64,000 nt of DNA from Pohlia nutans (taxonomy: Eukaryota > Streptophyta > Bryopsida > Bryales > Mniaceae): the NCBI GenBank assembly GCA_022496805.1, contig CM040104.1, positions 1,232,650 to 1,296,649 on the forward strand, given 5' to 3'. Positions within the stretch are counted from its first letter, which is position 1. Each line of letters opens with the position of its first letter. Of this stretch, positions 1 to 9,799 are shown piece after piece. Under the pieces are notes generated by a model that was not told where the DNA came from, made no database searches, and worked only from the letters and a program-made list of their open reading frames with translations. Both the position numbers and the translations under genes were made by a program.

Positions 1-2
1 AC

Positions 3-1988
3 AGGCTCATGTCGCTCGAGACCAAGAAGATCATTCGAGCTCGTGATGTGACATTTTGCGAGAATTCCAAGGTTGAAGACAATTTGGACGATGGTCCAAG
101 TGGGAGAAGTGGCGATAAACCAACGATTGTGGACCAATCTTCCAAATCTCCCGTTATTGATATTGTTGATGAAGACGAAGATGACGACGATGGTGGTGAT
201 GAGGAACATATTGAGGAGCGACCTTTGAAGACGAAGAATGGCGAGAAAAAGGCACAAGCAACGGCGGTTGAAGACAATGCATCCTCGAGCGATCGTCGTT
301 ATCCAGAGAGAAATCGTAGACCACTTGGCGAGTGGTGGAAGAATCATATTCTCCCTCAAGGTGAGGAGGAGCATGCAAACGTTGCACTTTTAGATGCTCC
401 ATTGACGATTCGTGAAGCGTTGAGTTGTGATGATGCAAACAAGTGGGAGCAAGCCATGCAAGAGGAGTACAAATCGTTGATGGACAATGGCACTTGGGAA
501 TTGACTCCCCTCCCCAAGAATCGCAACGCTATCGGTTGTAAGTGGGTATTTCGTGCAAAGAGAGATGCAACGGGTGATGTGGTTCGTTATAAGGCAAGAT
601 TGGTGGCAAAGGGCTTTTCACAAATCGAAGGTGTTGATTTTCATGAGACCTTTGCACCGGTGGCGAAATTCACCACTATTCGATGCATTTTGGCCATCGG
701 GGCTGCCATGGATTTGGAAATGCATCAAATGGATGTGAAGACGGCGTTCTTGAACGGCGAGTTGGACGAGGACATCTACATGGTACAACCCGAAGGATTT
801 GTGCAACGAGGTAATGAGAACCTTGTTTGCAAGTTGAACAAGTCATTGTATGGGTTGAAGCAATCTCCACGCGCATGGTATCAAAAGATTGACACGTTTC
901 TTGTTCATATCGGGTTCACAAGGAGCATCGCTGATCACAGCTTGTATTTCATGCAAAAGGGGCAACATGTGGTCATCGTGATCATATATGTGGATGATTT
1001 GATCATCCTTGCAAGTTGTATGAGCTCTTTGAAGGCATTGAAGGCAATGCTTGAGAACGAGTACGAGATGAGTGATCTGGGTGAGTTGCACTTTTGTTTA
1101 GGAGTTGAGTTTGTGCGAGATAGAGCAACACGCACCATAACAATGAATCAAAGCAAGTATGTTATGGATGTTCTCAAACGCTTTGGCATGGAGGATTGCA
1201 AACCGGTTGGCACTCCATTGGATGTGAATTCCAAACTCGTGAAACTCACCGATGAGGAGTATGCATTAGAGGCTCAATCTATGGTGGATGTGCCATACAA
1301 GCAAGCTGTAGGGTCATTGATGTATGCTATGATTGCAACAAGGCCGGACCTTGCGTATCCAATCAGCGTTGTGAGTCAACACATGGCAAGACCGGGTTCA
1401 AGTCATTGGGTTGCGGTCAAGAGGATCATGCGGTACTTGAAAGGCACAAGTGATGTGAGGTTGTGTCTTGGAGGTGACAACATTGTGTTGAGTGGGTATT
1501 GTGATGCGGATTATGCGGGTGATACCAATGATCGTAGATCCACCACGGGGTACATGTTCAAAGTTGGATCGGGGGCCGTTTCATGGAATAGCAAGCGCCA
1601 ACAAACCACGGCCACGTCAACGGTTGAGGCGGAGTACATGGCGACGAGCCACGGTACGAAGGAGGCCATTTGGTTGAGGCAACTAATGGCGGATGTGAGA
1701 TGCACTCAAGAGGAGGCTACAACAATCATGTGTGACAACCAAGGGAGTATGTCATTGGCGAAGAATCCAACGCATCACTCACGTACAAAGCACATTGATG
1801 TGCAATATCACTTCATTCGAGAGAAGTTAGAGATGAAGGTGATAGAGTTGAAGTATTGTCCAACGGAGCACATGGTGGCGGACGTGCTGACAAAGGCTCT
1901 TGCGAGAGATCGACATCAAAGACTAGTGGTGGCATTTGGGCTCGAAGGCTTTGGCTATTTGCAAAGTGGGAGTGTTGAAGTAGGATGA
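3..1988 (+). CDS. C1 gag-pol, C-terminal part (integrase tail, RT, RNase H)
   Basis: This is the open 3' portion of the copia polyprotein, 661 codons plus stop, corresponding to residues about 697-1357. It starts in the integrase C-terminal region. It then has the acidic tract (VDEDEDDDDGG here, VDEDEDDEDGG in most copies), the RT domain with the KWVFRAKRD block and YVDD active-site box, and RNase H with the DADYAGD and TKHIDVQ motifs. The last four residues and the stop come from the 3' LTR. No disabling change is visible, but the start and the gag, protease and integrase core lie outside the window, so coding capacity cannot be judged. It shares the GYLQSGS ending with C13, which suggests a close relationship. 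Confidence 0.9.
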   Translation, partial: RLMSLETKKIIRARDVTFCENSKVEDNLDDGPSGRSGDKPTIVDQSSKSPVIDIVDEDEDDDDGGDEEHIEERPLKTKNGEKKAQATAVEDNASSSDRRYPERNRRPLGEWWKNHILPQGEEEHANVALLDAPLTIREALSCDDANKWEQAMQEEYKSLMDNGTWELTPLPKNRNAIGCKWVFRAKRDATGDVVRYKARLVAKGFSQIEGVDFHETFAPVAKFTTIRCILAIGAAMDLEMHQMDVKTAFLNGELDEDIYMVQPEGFVQRGNENLVCKLNKSLYGLKQSPRAWYQKIDTFLVHIGFTRSIADHSLYFMQKGQHVVIVIIYVDDLIILASCMSSLKALKAMLENEYEMSDLGELHFCLGVEFVRDRATRTITMNQSKYVMDVLKRFGMEDCKPVGTPLDVNSKLVKLTDEEYALEAQSMVDVPYKQAVGSLMYAMIATRPDLAYPISVVSQHMARPGSSHWVAVKRIMRYLKGTSDVRLCLGGDNIVLSGYCDADYAGDTNDRRSTTGYMFKVGSGAVSWNSKRQQTTATSTVEAEYMATSHGTKEAIWLRQLMADVRCTQEEATTIMCDNQGSMSLAKNPTHHSRTKHIDVQYHFIREKLEMKVIELKYCPTEHMVADVLTKALARDRHQRLVVAFGLEGFGYLQSGSVEVG

Positions 1989-2290
1989 TTGCGTGGGCTG
2001 AAGTTGCTCATAGCCATGCGCATTAGCTAGAGTAGATGATGCGAATGAGCTAGACTTGTAACTAGAGAAGTGATACTAGTTAGAAGTAATGAGAATTGGG
2101 TCTCCCAAGTGATATGGGCTGATCCTAGTGTACTAGGAGTGGAGTATGGGCTGATGTCCCATATGGTTTGCCAAGGGGCCTCCCTTGGGTGTGCTACTTA
2201 AGAGGGGCAGCCCATGAGTAAAGATTATCTCTTTCCTATGCATTCCAAGTGTTTGTGTGAGGCTTTGGCATTCTAATCTAACCTTCAATA
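1973..2290 (+). repeat. C1 3' LTR
   Basis: Complete 318-bp LTR, TGTTGAAG to CTTCAATA. It is preceded by the purine-rich tract AAAGTGGGAG. Variant GATTATC replaces the usual GATCATC near 2226. Confidence 0.93.
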
Positions 2291-4897
2291 ATTCTTGGGG
2301 AGGGGAGTCAATTCCCAAGTGCCATTGTCCATCAACGATTTGTACTCCTCTTGCATGGCTTGCTCCCACTTGTTTGCATCATCACAACTCAACGCTTCAC
2401 GAATCGTCAATGGAGCATCTAAAAGCGCAACGTTTGCATGCTCCTCCTCACCTTGAGGGAGAATATGATTCTTCCACCACTCGCCAAGTGGTCTACGATT
2501 TCTCTCTGGATAACGACGATCGCTCGAGGATGCATTGTCTTCAACCGCCGTTGCTTGTGCCTTCTTCTCGCCATTCTTCGTCTTCAAAGGTCGCTCCTCA
2601 ATATGTTCCTCATCACCACCATCTTCGTCATCTTCGTCTTCATCAACAATATCAATAACGGGAGATTTGGAAGATTGGTCCACAATGGCCGGTTTATCGC
2701 CACTTCTCCCACTTGGACCATCGTCCAAATTGTCTTCAACCTTGGAATTCTCGCAAAATGTCACATCACGAGCTCGAATGATCTTCTTGGTCTCGAGCGA
2801 CATGAGCCTGTATGCCTTGGTACCTTCACAATATCCAAGAAACACACATTTTGTTGCCTTGGCCTCAAGTTTGGTTCTTTGAGAATCGGGTACCTTTGCA
2901 AATGCGATGCATCCAAATGTGCGCATGTGCTCCACGCGGGGTGGCCTCCCACTCCACGCTTGCTCTGGTGTCATGTTTTGAACCGCACTCGTCGGGCATC
3001 GGTTGCGTGTGTACACCGCAGTCACCACCGCTTCCGCCCAAAGGTCCAAACCCAAATTTTGTGCATGCAACATACTCCTTGCCATTTCCACAATTGTTCG
3101 ATTTGCACGCTCTGCAACTCCGTTTTGTTGTGGTGTATATGGCGTTGTGGTTTGTCTAGCAATGCCTTCTTTCTTCAATAACTCTCCAAATTGGTTGGAC
3201 ATGAACTCGCCGCCATTATCCGATCGAAACACCTTGATCTTGTGCTCGGATTGCTTCTCAACCAACGCCTTGAACTCTTTGAACTTCTCAAAACACTCGC
3301 TCTTTGCTTTGATCGGATACAACCATATCTTCCTCGAAAAATCATCAATGAACGTCACAAAATACTTGCAACCCCCCATAGACGTGGTCTTCATTGGACC
3401 ACACACGTCGGAATGCACAATCTCAAGAACCTTGGTTGCACGAGTTGCCCCATCAACTGGAAACGGTGAGCGTTGTTGCTTGCCTTCAATACAACCCTCA
3501 CATGTGAATGAACTAGGTGCGACGTGTGATTGTGCAAGATCCATGCCACTTACCATTCCACGGAGTGCTTTCACACTCTTGACATTCAAATGCCCGAGAC
3601 GACGATGCCACAACGCCAACTTGTCTTCGTTTGAACTCGATTGCACCAACGTTGCCGATTCCGCCGCGTGCATCTTGGAAAACTTGATTTGGTACAAGCC
3701 GTTGACTTCGTGTATAATGGCCACCTCCTCACGACTTGGGGACAACACAAAACACCCTTGGTCGCTAAATTCCACTCGCAAATGCTTCATCACCAAATGT
3801 CGCACCGATAAAAGATTTGCCTTCAACTTGGGAACGTGGAGGACATCATGGATGGTAATTGTCTTCACACGACCCTTCACCTCGGTGTCTACGACGATGG
3901 ATCCTTTACCCACGGCTTGAAGAACCGTATCATCACCCAAAATGACATTCTTTGGAGATATGACGTGATATGATTGGAAACAAGTCCTAATGGGCGCCAT
4001 GTGACTCGAGGCTCCCGAATCAACAATCCAATCGATCACACTACCATTGCATGACACGTCACTTGCCATCATTGCATACTCGTCCCCGTCATCACTACAA
4101 GAAGAGACGCTAGTCATAAATGCGTACTCATCACCTGCATCGTTGACCTTTGTATTGTTGGCACTTTCCTCTCTCTTGCGTTTGTAGCAAAATTTTGCCA
4201 AGTGGCCCTTCTTACCGCAATAGTAGCATACCTTGTCTGTAGAGCTCCCACTGGCACCGCTCTTGGATTGCTTCGCCATAAGCGCCGCGCTATCGCCACG
4301 AGTCTCGTTCTCTTTGCGCCGCGAGAGTTCATGCAACAACCGTGATGTCACATAGTCAAGAGTGAGCTCGCTAATGGGCCTACTCTCCATAGCAACGATA
4401 AGATACTCGTACGACGGCGGCAAACTCTCGAGGAGCGTCATAACGATATCACCGTCGGTAATGTTGACGTCTGCGCCGTTGAGCTGATCCGCAAGAGCCT
4501 TGACTTTGTTGATGTGCGCCAACATGTCGTCGTTTTCTTCCATCTTGATGGTGAAAAACTTGCGCCTCAAAAACAAGATATTGACCAAGCTCTTTGCCTC
4601 ATGAATATTGCAAAGCTTGGCCCATGCCTCGGCGGGAGTCTTGCACGACCGAATATGAGAAAGCTGGGAATCAGAAAGATTAAGAGCCAAAATCGCAAAG
4701 GCCTTTTTCTCTCGCCGAGTGTACGCAGTTCGTACCCTAGCCTCGGCGTCGGACGAAGGCGGTTCCTCACTACCCTCAACTATCTCCCACAATTCTTTTT
4801 CGGCCATGACCATTTCCATCTTGAATTTCCACAAGTGGAAGTTGACGCCATCGAACTTGTCTACAACCTTAGCACCTTCACCCTCAAATGTAGCCAT
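2291..4897 (-). CDS. C2 gag-pol, N-terminal 869 codons, interrupted by C1
   Basis: The ORF runs from ATG at 4897 (complement) with no stop to the C1 insertion. It contains gag, the CCHC knuckle CYYCGKKGHLAKFC, the protease DSGAS motif, the GAG-pre-integrase segment LWHRRLGH, the integrase DD35E core and the first part of RT up to LTPLPKN. The insertion removes the RT catalytic core and RNase H from this reading frame, so the locus cannot make a full polyprotein. An upstream in-frame GTG would add nine residues. I used the ATG because the element is eukaryotic. Confidence 0.9.
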
Positions 4898-5860
4898 ATC
4901 CTTGATTGAAGGACGTACGCTCACAAAATTCAGCCCCTAGAAAGCTAAGAAAAATTGTTTTTTATGATTTTTGACAATTTTGTGATTTGTGAGGCAAATT
5001 GCACACGTACGTGCTTCTAATGCCTCCAAACTAATTCCAAACACTAAATCAGCACCTTTGTGCTACACATCAACCTCACAACACTCAATCGTGATGGTTC
5101 TTAGTGAATTTGCACAAGATCATACCACAACACCCTAACTAGGAGAATTGCGCACTCGTTGGCTCAAATCCACTCAAATCAGCACCCTTGTGCTTCACAA
5201 CACGTAATGCACCCTATGGACACCCTTGTGCCTTCCAAGGACTCTAAATCAACGCAAATTCAGCCCCTTCAAGTCCTAATTGCATTGAAATTCATCAAAT
5301 CAGCCCCGTTGTGCATTCACTAACCCAAACTCTAATTTTGAGCACTCCAAGGGCATAACTCACATTCCAAACCCTTGTGCAAGAATTGCAATACCAAAAT
5401 AAGATTGTAGACTCACCCCAAGAGCCTCAAAGCATAAAAGTGCCTTGCAACAACACAAGTGCACAAATTGAGCACAAATTGAGCCAATAAGCTCCAATAA
5501 GCTCCAATAAGCTCCAATCAGCTCCAATATACTCCAACAAGCACCAATAAGCTCCAAAGCTCCAATTCAGCCCTTGTAGACGTGTATAAACTCCAAAGGT
5601 GCTCCAAAGTGCTCCAAAAGCTCCAAATCAACAAATGATAGCTCCAAAGTGCGAATTCAGCCCTCCAACACGTAGATCAAAGGTAGGAAGATTGTAATAC
5701 CTCCCAATGTCGAAATCAACCCACCAAAGCTCGAATTCAGCCCTCCAAAGTTCCAAATGAGCGCTCCAATACTCCAAAATCAGCGCTCCAACGCACGACC
5801 TCCACACAATGAGCAATCTAATCTTTGACTCACGCAAAACACATGAGTGGGCCCATAACC
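4898..5860 (-). other. C2 leader with primer binding site and 10-bp repeats
   Basis: Untranslated leader between the 5' LTR and the ATG. The primer binding site is at 5847-5860. Three AATAAGCTCC units lie at 5486-5515. No gene is seen. Confidence 0.85.
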
Positions 5861-6178
5861 TATTGAAGGTTAGATTAGAATGCCAAAGCCTCACACAAAC
5901 ACTTGGAATGCATAGGAAAGAGATGATCTTTACTCATGGGCTGCCCCTCTTAAGTAGCACACCCAAGGGAGTCCCCTTGGCAAACCATATGGGACATCAG
6001 CCCATACTCCACTCCTAGTACACTAGGATCAGCCCATATCACTTGGGAGACCCAATTCTCATTATCTCTAACTAGTACCACTTCTCTAGTTGCATGTCTA
6101 GCTCATTCGCATCATCTACTCTAGCTAATGCGCATGGCTATGAGCAACTTCAGCCCACGCAATCATCCGACTTCAACA
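5861..6178 (-). repeat. C2 5' LTR
   Basis: Complete 318-bp LTR in reverse orientation. It begins TATTGAAGG on the + strand and ends CTTCAACA. It carries a CATCCGACTT variant near its outer end. Confidence 0.93.
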
Positions 6179-8002
6179 GTTGATGAAGACGAAGATGACG
6201 AAGATGGTGGTGATGAGGAACATATTGAGGAGCGACCTTTGAAGACGAAGAATGGCGAGAAAAAGGCACAAGCAACGGCGGTTGAAGACAATGCATCCTC
6301 GAGCGATCGTCGTTATCCAGAGAGAAATCGTAGACCACTTGGCGAGTGGTGGAAGAATCATATTCTCCCTCAAGGTGAGGAGGAGCATGCAAACGTTGCA
6401 CTTTTAGATGCTCCATTGACGATTCGTGAAGCGTTGAGTTGTGATGATGCAAACAAGTGGGAGCAAGCCATGCAAGAGGAGTACAAATCGTTGATGGACA
6501 ATGGCACTTGGGAATTGACTCCCCTCCCCAAGAATCGCAACGCTATCGGTTGTAAGTGGGTATTTCGTGCAAAGAGAGATGCAACGGGTGATGTGGTTCG
6601 TTATAAGGCAAGATTGGTGGCAAAGGGCTTTTCACAAATCGAAGGTGTTGATTTTCATGAGACCTTTGCACCCGTGGCGAAATTCACCACTATTCGATGC
6701 ATTTTGGCCATCGGGGCTGCCATGGATTTGGAAATGCATCAAATGGATGTGAAGACGGCGTTCTTGAACGGCGAGTTGGACGAGGACATCTACATGGTGC
6801 AACCCGAGGGATTTGTGCAACGAGGTAATGAGAACCTTGTTTGCAAGTTGAACAAGTCATTGTATGGGTTGAAGCAATCTCCACGCGCATGGTATCAAAA
6901 GATTGACACGTTTCTTGTTCATATCGGGTTCACAAGGAGCATCGCTGATCACAGCTTGTATTTCATGCAAAAGGGGCAACATGTGGTCATCGTGATCATA
7001 TATGTGGATGATTTGATCATCCTTGCAAGTTGTATGAGCTCTTTGAAGGCATTGAAGGCAATGCTTGAGAACGAGTACGAGATGAGTGATCTCGGTGAGT
7101 TGCACTTTTGTCTAGGAGTTGAGTTTGTGCGAGATAGAGCAACACGCACCATAACAATGAATCAAAGCAAGTATGTTATGGATGTTCTCAAACGCTTTGG
7201 CATGGAGGATTGCAAACCGGTTGGCACTCCATTGGATGTGAATTCCAAACTCGTGAAACTCACCGATGAGGAGTATGCATCAGAGGCTCAATCTATGGTG
7301 GATGTGCCATACAAGCAAGCTGTAGGGTCATTGATGTATGCTATGATTGCAACAAGGCCGGACCTTGCGTATCCAATCAGCGTTGTGAGTCAACACATGG
7401 CAAGACCGGGTTCAAGTCATTGGGTTGCGGTCAAGAGGATCATGCGGTACTTGAAAGGCACAAGTGATGTGAGGTTGTGTCTTGGAGGTGACAACATTGT
7501 GTTGAGTGGGTATTGTGATGCGGATTATGCGGGTGATACCAATGATCGTAGATCCACCACGGGGTACATGTTCAAAGTTGGATCGGGGGCCGTTTCATGG
7601 AATAGCAAGCGCCAACAAACCACGGCCACGTCAACGGTTGAGGCGGAGTACATGGCGACGAGCTACGGTACGAAGGAGGCCATTTGGTTGAGGCAACTAA
7701 TGGCGGATGTGAGATGCACTCAAGAGGAGGCTACAACAATCATGTATGACAACCAAGGGAGTATGTCATTGGCGAAGAATCCAACGCATCACTCACGTAC
7801 AAAGCACATTGATGTGCAATATCACTTCATTCGAGAGAAGTTAGAGATGAAGGTGATAGAGTTGAAGTATTGTCCAACGGAGCACATGGTGGCGGACGTG
7901 CTGACAAAGGCTCTTGCGAGAGATCGACATCAAAGACTAGTGGTGGCATTTGGGCTCGAAGGCTTTGGCTATTCGCAAAGTGGGAGTGTTGAAGTAGGAT
8001 GA
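6179..8002 (+). CDS. C3 gag-pol, residues 751-1357
   Basis: In-frame continuation of the polyprotein after the C2 insertion, 607 codons and a stop. It starts exactly at the acidic tract of the integrase tail, followed by complete RT (YVDD present) and RNase H. Two substitutions are unusual among the copies: ATSYGTKE for ATSHGTKE and IMYDNQGS for IMCDNQGS. The RNase H aspartate in that motif is kept. There is no stop or frameshift, but the gene is split by C2. Confidence 0.9.
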   Translation, partial: VDEDEDDEDGGDEEHIEERPLKTKNGEKKAQATAVEDNASSSDRRYPERNRRPLGEWWKNHILPQGEEEHANVALLDAPLTIREALSCDDANKWEQAMQEEYKSLMDNGTWELTPLPKNRNAIGCKWVFRAKRDATGDVVRYKARLVAKGFSQIEGVDFHETFAPVAKFTTIRCILAIGAAMDLEMHQMDVKTAFLNGELDEDIYMVQPEGFVQRGNENLVCKLNKSLYGLKQSPRAWYQKIDTFLVHIGFTRSIADHSLYFMQKGQHVVIVIIYVDDLIILASCMSSLKALKAMLENEYEMSDLGELHFCLGVEFVRDRATRTITMNQSKYVMDVLKRFGMEDCKPVGTPLDVNSKLVKLTDEEYASEAQSMVDVPYKQAVGSLMYAMIATRPDLAYPISVVSQHMARPGSSHWVAVKRIMRYLKGTSDVRLCLGGDNIVLSGYCDADYAGDTNDRRSTTGYMFKVGSGAVSWNSKRQQTTATSTVEAEYMATSYGTKEAIWLRQLMADVRCTQEEATTIMYDNQGSMSLAKNPTHHSRTKHIDVQYHFIREKLEMKVIELKYCPTEHMVADVLTKALARDRHQRLVVAFGLEGFGYSQSGSVEVG

Positions 8003-8304
8003 TTGCGTGGGCTGAAGTTGCTCATAGCCATGCGCATTAGCTAGAGTAGATGATGCGAATGAGCTAGAGTTGCAACTAGAGAAGTGATACTAGTTAGAAG
8101 TAATGAGAATTGGGTCTCCCAAGTGATATGGGCTGATCCTAGTGTACTAGGAGTGGAGTATGGGCTGATGTCCCATATGGTTTGCCAAGGGGCCTCCCTT
8201 GGGTGTGCTACTTAAGAGGGGCAGCCCATGAGTAAAGATCATCTCTTTCCTATGCATTCCAAGTGTTTGTGTGAGGCTTTGGCATTCTAATCTAACCTTC
8301 AATT
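7987..8304 (+). repeat. C3 3' LTR
   Basis: 318-bp LTR. The last base reads T (CTTCAATT) instead of the usual A. Confidence 0.9.
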
Positions 8305-8976
8305 ATAAGCTCCAATAAGCTCCAATATACTCCAACAAGCACCAATAAGCTCCAAAAGTCCAATTCAGCCCTTGTAGACGTGTATAAACTCCAAAAGTAC
8401 TCCAAAGTGCTCCAAAAGCTCGAAATCAACAAATGATAGCTCCAAAGTGCGAATTTAGCCCTCCAACACGTAGATCAAAGGTAGGAAGATTGTAATACCT
8501 CCCAATGTCGAAATCAGCCCACCAAAGCTCGAATTCAGGCCTCCAAAGTTCCAAGTCAGCGCTCCAATACTCCAAAATCAGCGCTCCAATGCACGACCTC
8601 CACACAATGAGCAATCTAATCTTTGACTCACGCAAAACACATGAGTGGGCCCATAACCTATTGAAGGTTAGATTAGAATGCCAAAGCCTCACACAAACAC
8701 TTGGAATGCATAGGAAAGAGATGATCTTTACTCATGGGCTGCCCCTCTTAAGTAGCACACCCAAGGGAGTCCCCTTGGCAAACCATATGGGACATCAGCC
8801 CATACTCCACTCCTAGTACACTAGGATCAGCCCATATCACTTGGGAGACCCAATTCTCTTTACTTCTAACTAGTACCACTTCTCTAGTTGCTAGTCTAGC
8901 TCATTCGCATCATCTACTCTAGCTAATGCGCATGGCTATGAGCAACATCAGCCCACGCAATCATCCTACTTCAACA
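8305..8976 (-). mobile_element. C4: reverse copia copy, 5' LTR and part of leader
   Basis: Only the start of a reverse element is present: 5' LTR plus about 354 bp of leader (8305-8658) with the primer binding site at 8645-8658. The remainder lies left of the window beyond C3. It is inserted in C5, with right flank GGAAT (8977-8981) as the presumed target duplication. No gene is seen in this stretch. Confidence 0.9.
8659..8976 (-). repeat. C4 5' LTR
   Basis: Complete 318-bp reverse LTR. Variants include TCTCTTTACTTC near 8857 and AGCAACATCAGC near 8941. Confidence 0.92.
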
Positions 8977-9481
8977 GGAATGGTAAGTGGCATGGATCTT
9001 GCACAATCACACGTCGCACCTAGTTCATTCACATGTGAGGGTTGTATTGAAGGCAAGCAACAACGCTCACCGTTTCCAGTTGATGGGGCAACTCGTGCAA
9101 CCAAGGTTCTTGAGATTGTGCATTCCGACGTGTGTGGTCCAATGAAGACCACGTCTATGGGGGGTTGCAAGTATTTTGTGACGTTCATTGATGATTTTTC
9201 GAGGAAGATATGGTTGTATCCGATCAAAGCAAAGAGCGAGTGTTTTGAGAAGTTCAAAGAGTTCAAGGCGTTGGTTGAGAAGCAATCCGAGCAGAAGATC
9301 AAGGTGTTTCGATCGGATAATGGCGGCGAGTTCTTGTCCAACCAATTTGGGGAGTTATTGAAGAAAGAAGGCATTGCTAGACAAACCACAACGCCATATA
9401 CACCACAACAAAACGGAGTTGCAGAGCGTGCAAATCGAACAATTGAGGAAATGGCAAGGAGTATGTTGCATGCACAAAATT
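8977..9481 (+). pseudogene. C5: isolated integrase fragment of a forward copia copy
   Basis: This 505-bp remnant of a forward copy is bounded by C4 on the left and C6 on the right. It encodes residues about 447-614, the integrase catalytic core. The HSDVCGP, FRSDNGGEF and GVAERANRTI motifs, carrying the three acidic residues of the DD35E triad, are all intact. Small differences are SEQKIK for SEHKIK and IEEMARS for IVEMARS. The downstream half expected after C6 (GGGTTTGGACC...) is not found on the other side of C6, so the rest of this copy was lost or displaced. It cannot be expressed as a functional protein. Confidence 0.9.
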
Positions 9482-9799
9482 TATTGAAGGTTAGATTAGA
9501 ATGCCAAAGCCTCACACAAACACTTGGAATGCATAGGAAAGAGATGATCTTTACTCATGGGCTGCCCCTCTTAAGTAGCACACCCAAGGGAGGCCCCTTG
9601 GCAAACCATATGGGACATCAGCCCATACTCCACTCCTAGTACACTAGGATCAGCCCATATCACTTGGGAGACCCAATTCTCATTACTTCTAACTAGTATC
9701 ACTTCTCTAGTTGCAACTCTAGCTCATTCGCATCATCTACTCTAGCTAATGCGCATGGCTATGAGCAACTTCAGCCCACGCAATCATCCTACTTCAACA
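9482..9799 (-). repeat. C6 left (3') LTR
   Basis: Complete 318-bp reverse LTR, followed inward by CTCCCACTTT, the complement of the purine-rich tract. Confidence 0.93.

Larger units (their letters stand above)
1..2290 (+). mobile_element. C1: copia copy, 3' part with 3' LTR
   Basis: This is the right-hand part of a forward element whose 5' half lies left of the window. It holds gag-pol from about residue 697 to the stop, then a complete 3' LTR. It sits inside the reverse copy C2. The right flank ATTCT (2291-2295) is the expected 5-bp target duplication, because other copies read GCGATTCTTGG at this place. Confidence 0.93.
2291..6178 (-). mobile_element. C2: reverse copia copy, 5' part
   Basis: Reverse element with its 5' LTR, leader and gag-pol residues 1-869. 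The 3' end is cut off by C1 and lies left of the window. It is inserted in the forward copy C3. The right flank GTTGA (6179-6183) is the presumed target duplication. Confidence 0.92.
6179..8304 (+). mobile_element. C3: copia copy, 3' part with 3' LTR
   Basis: Forward element interrupted by C2; its 5' part lies left of the window. It is inserted in the 10-bp repeat region of C4's leader. The right flank ATAAG (8305-8309) is the presumed target duplication. Confidence 0.92.
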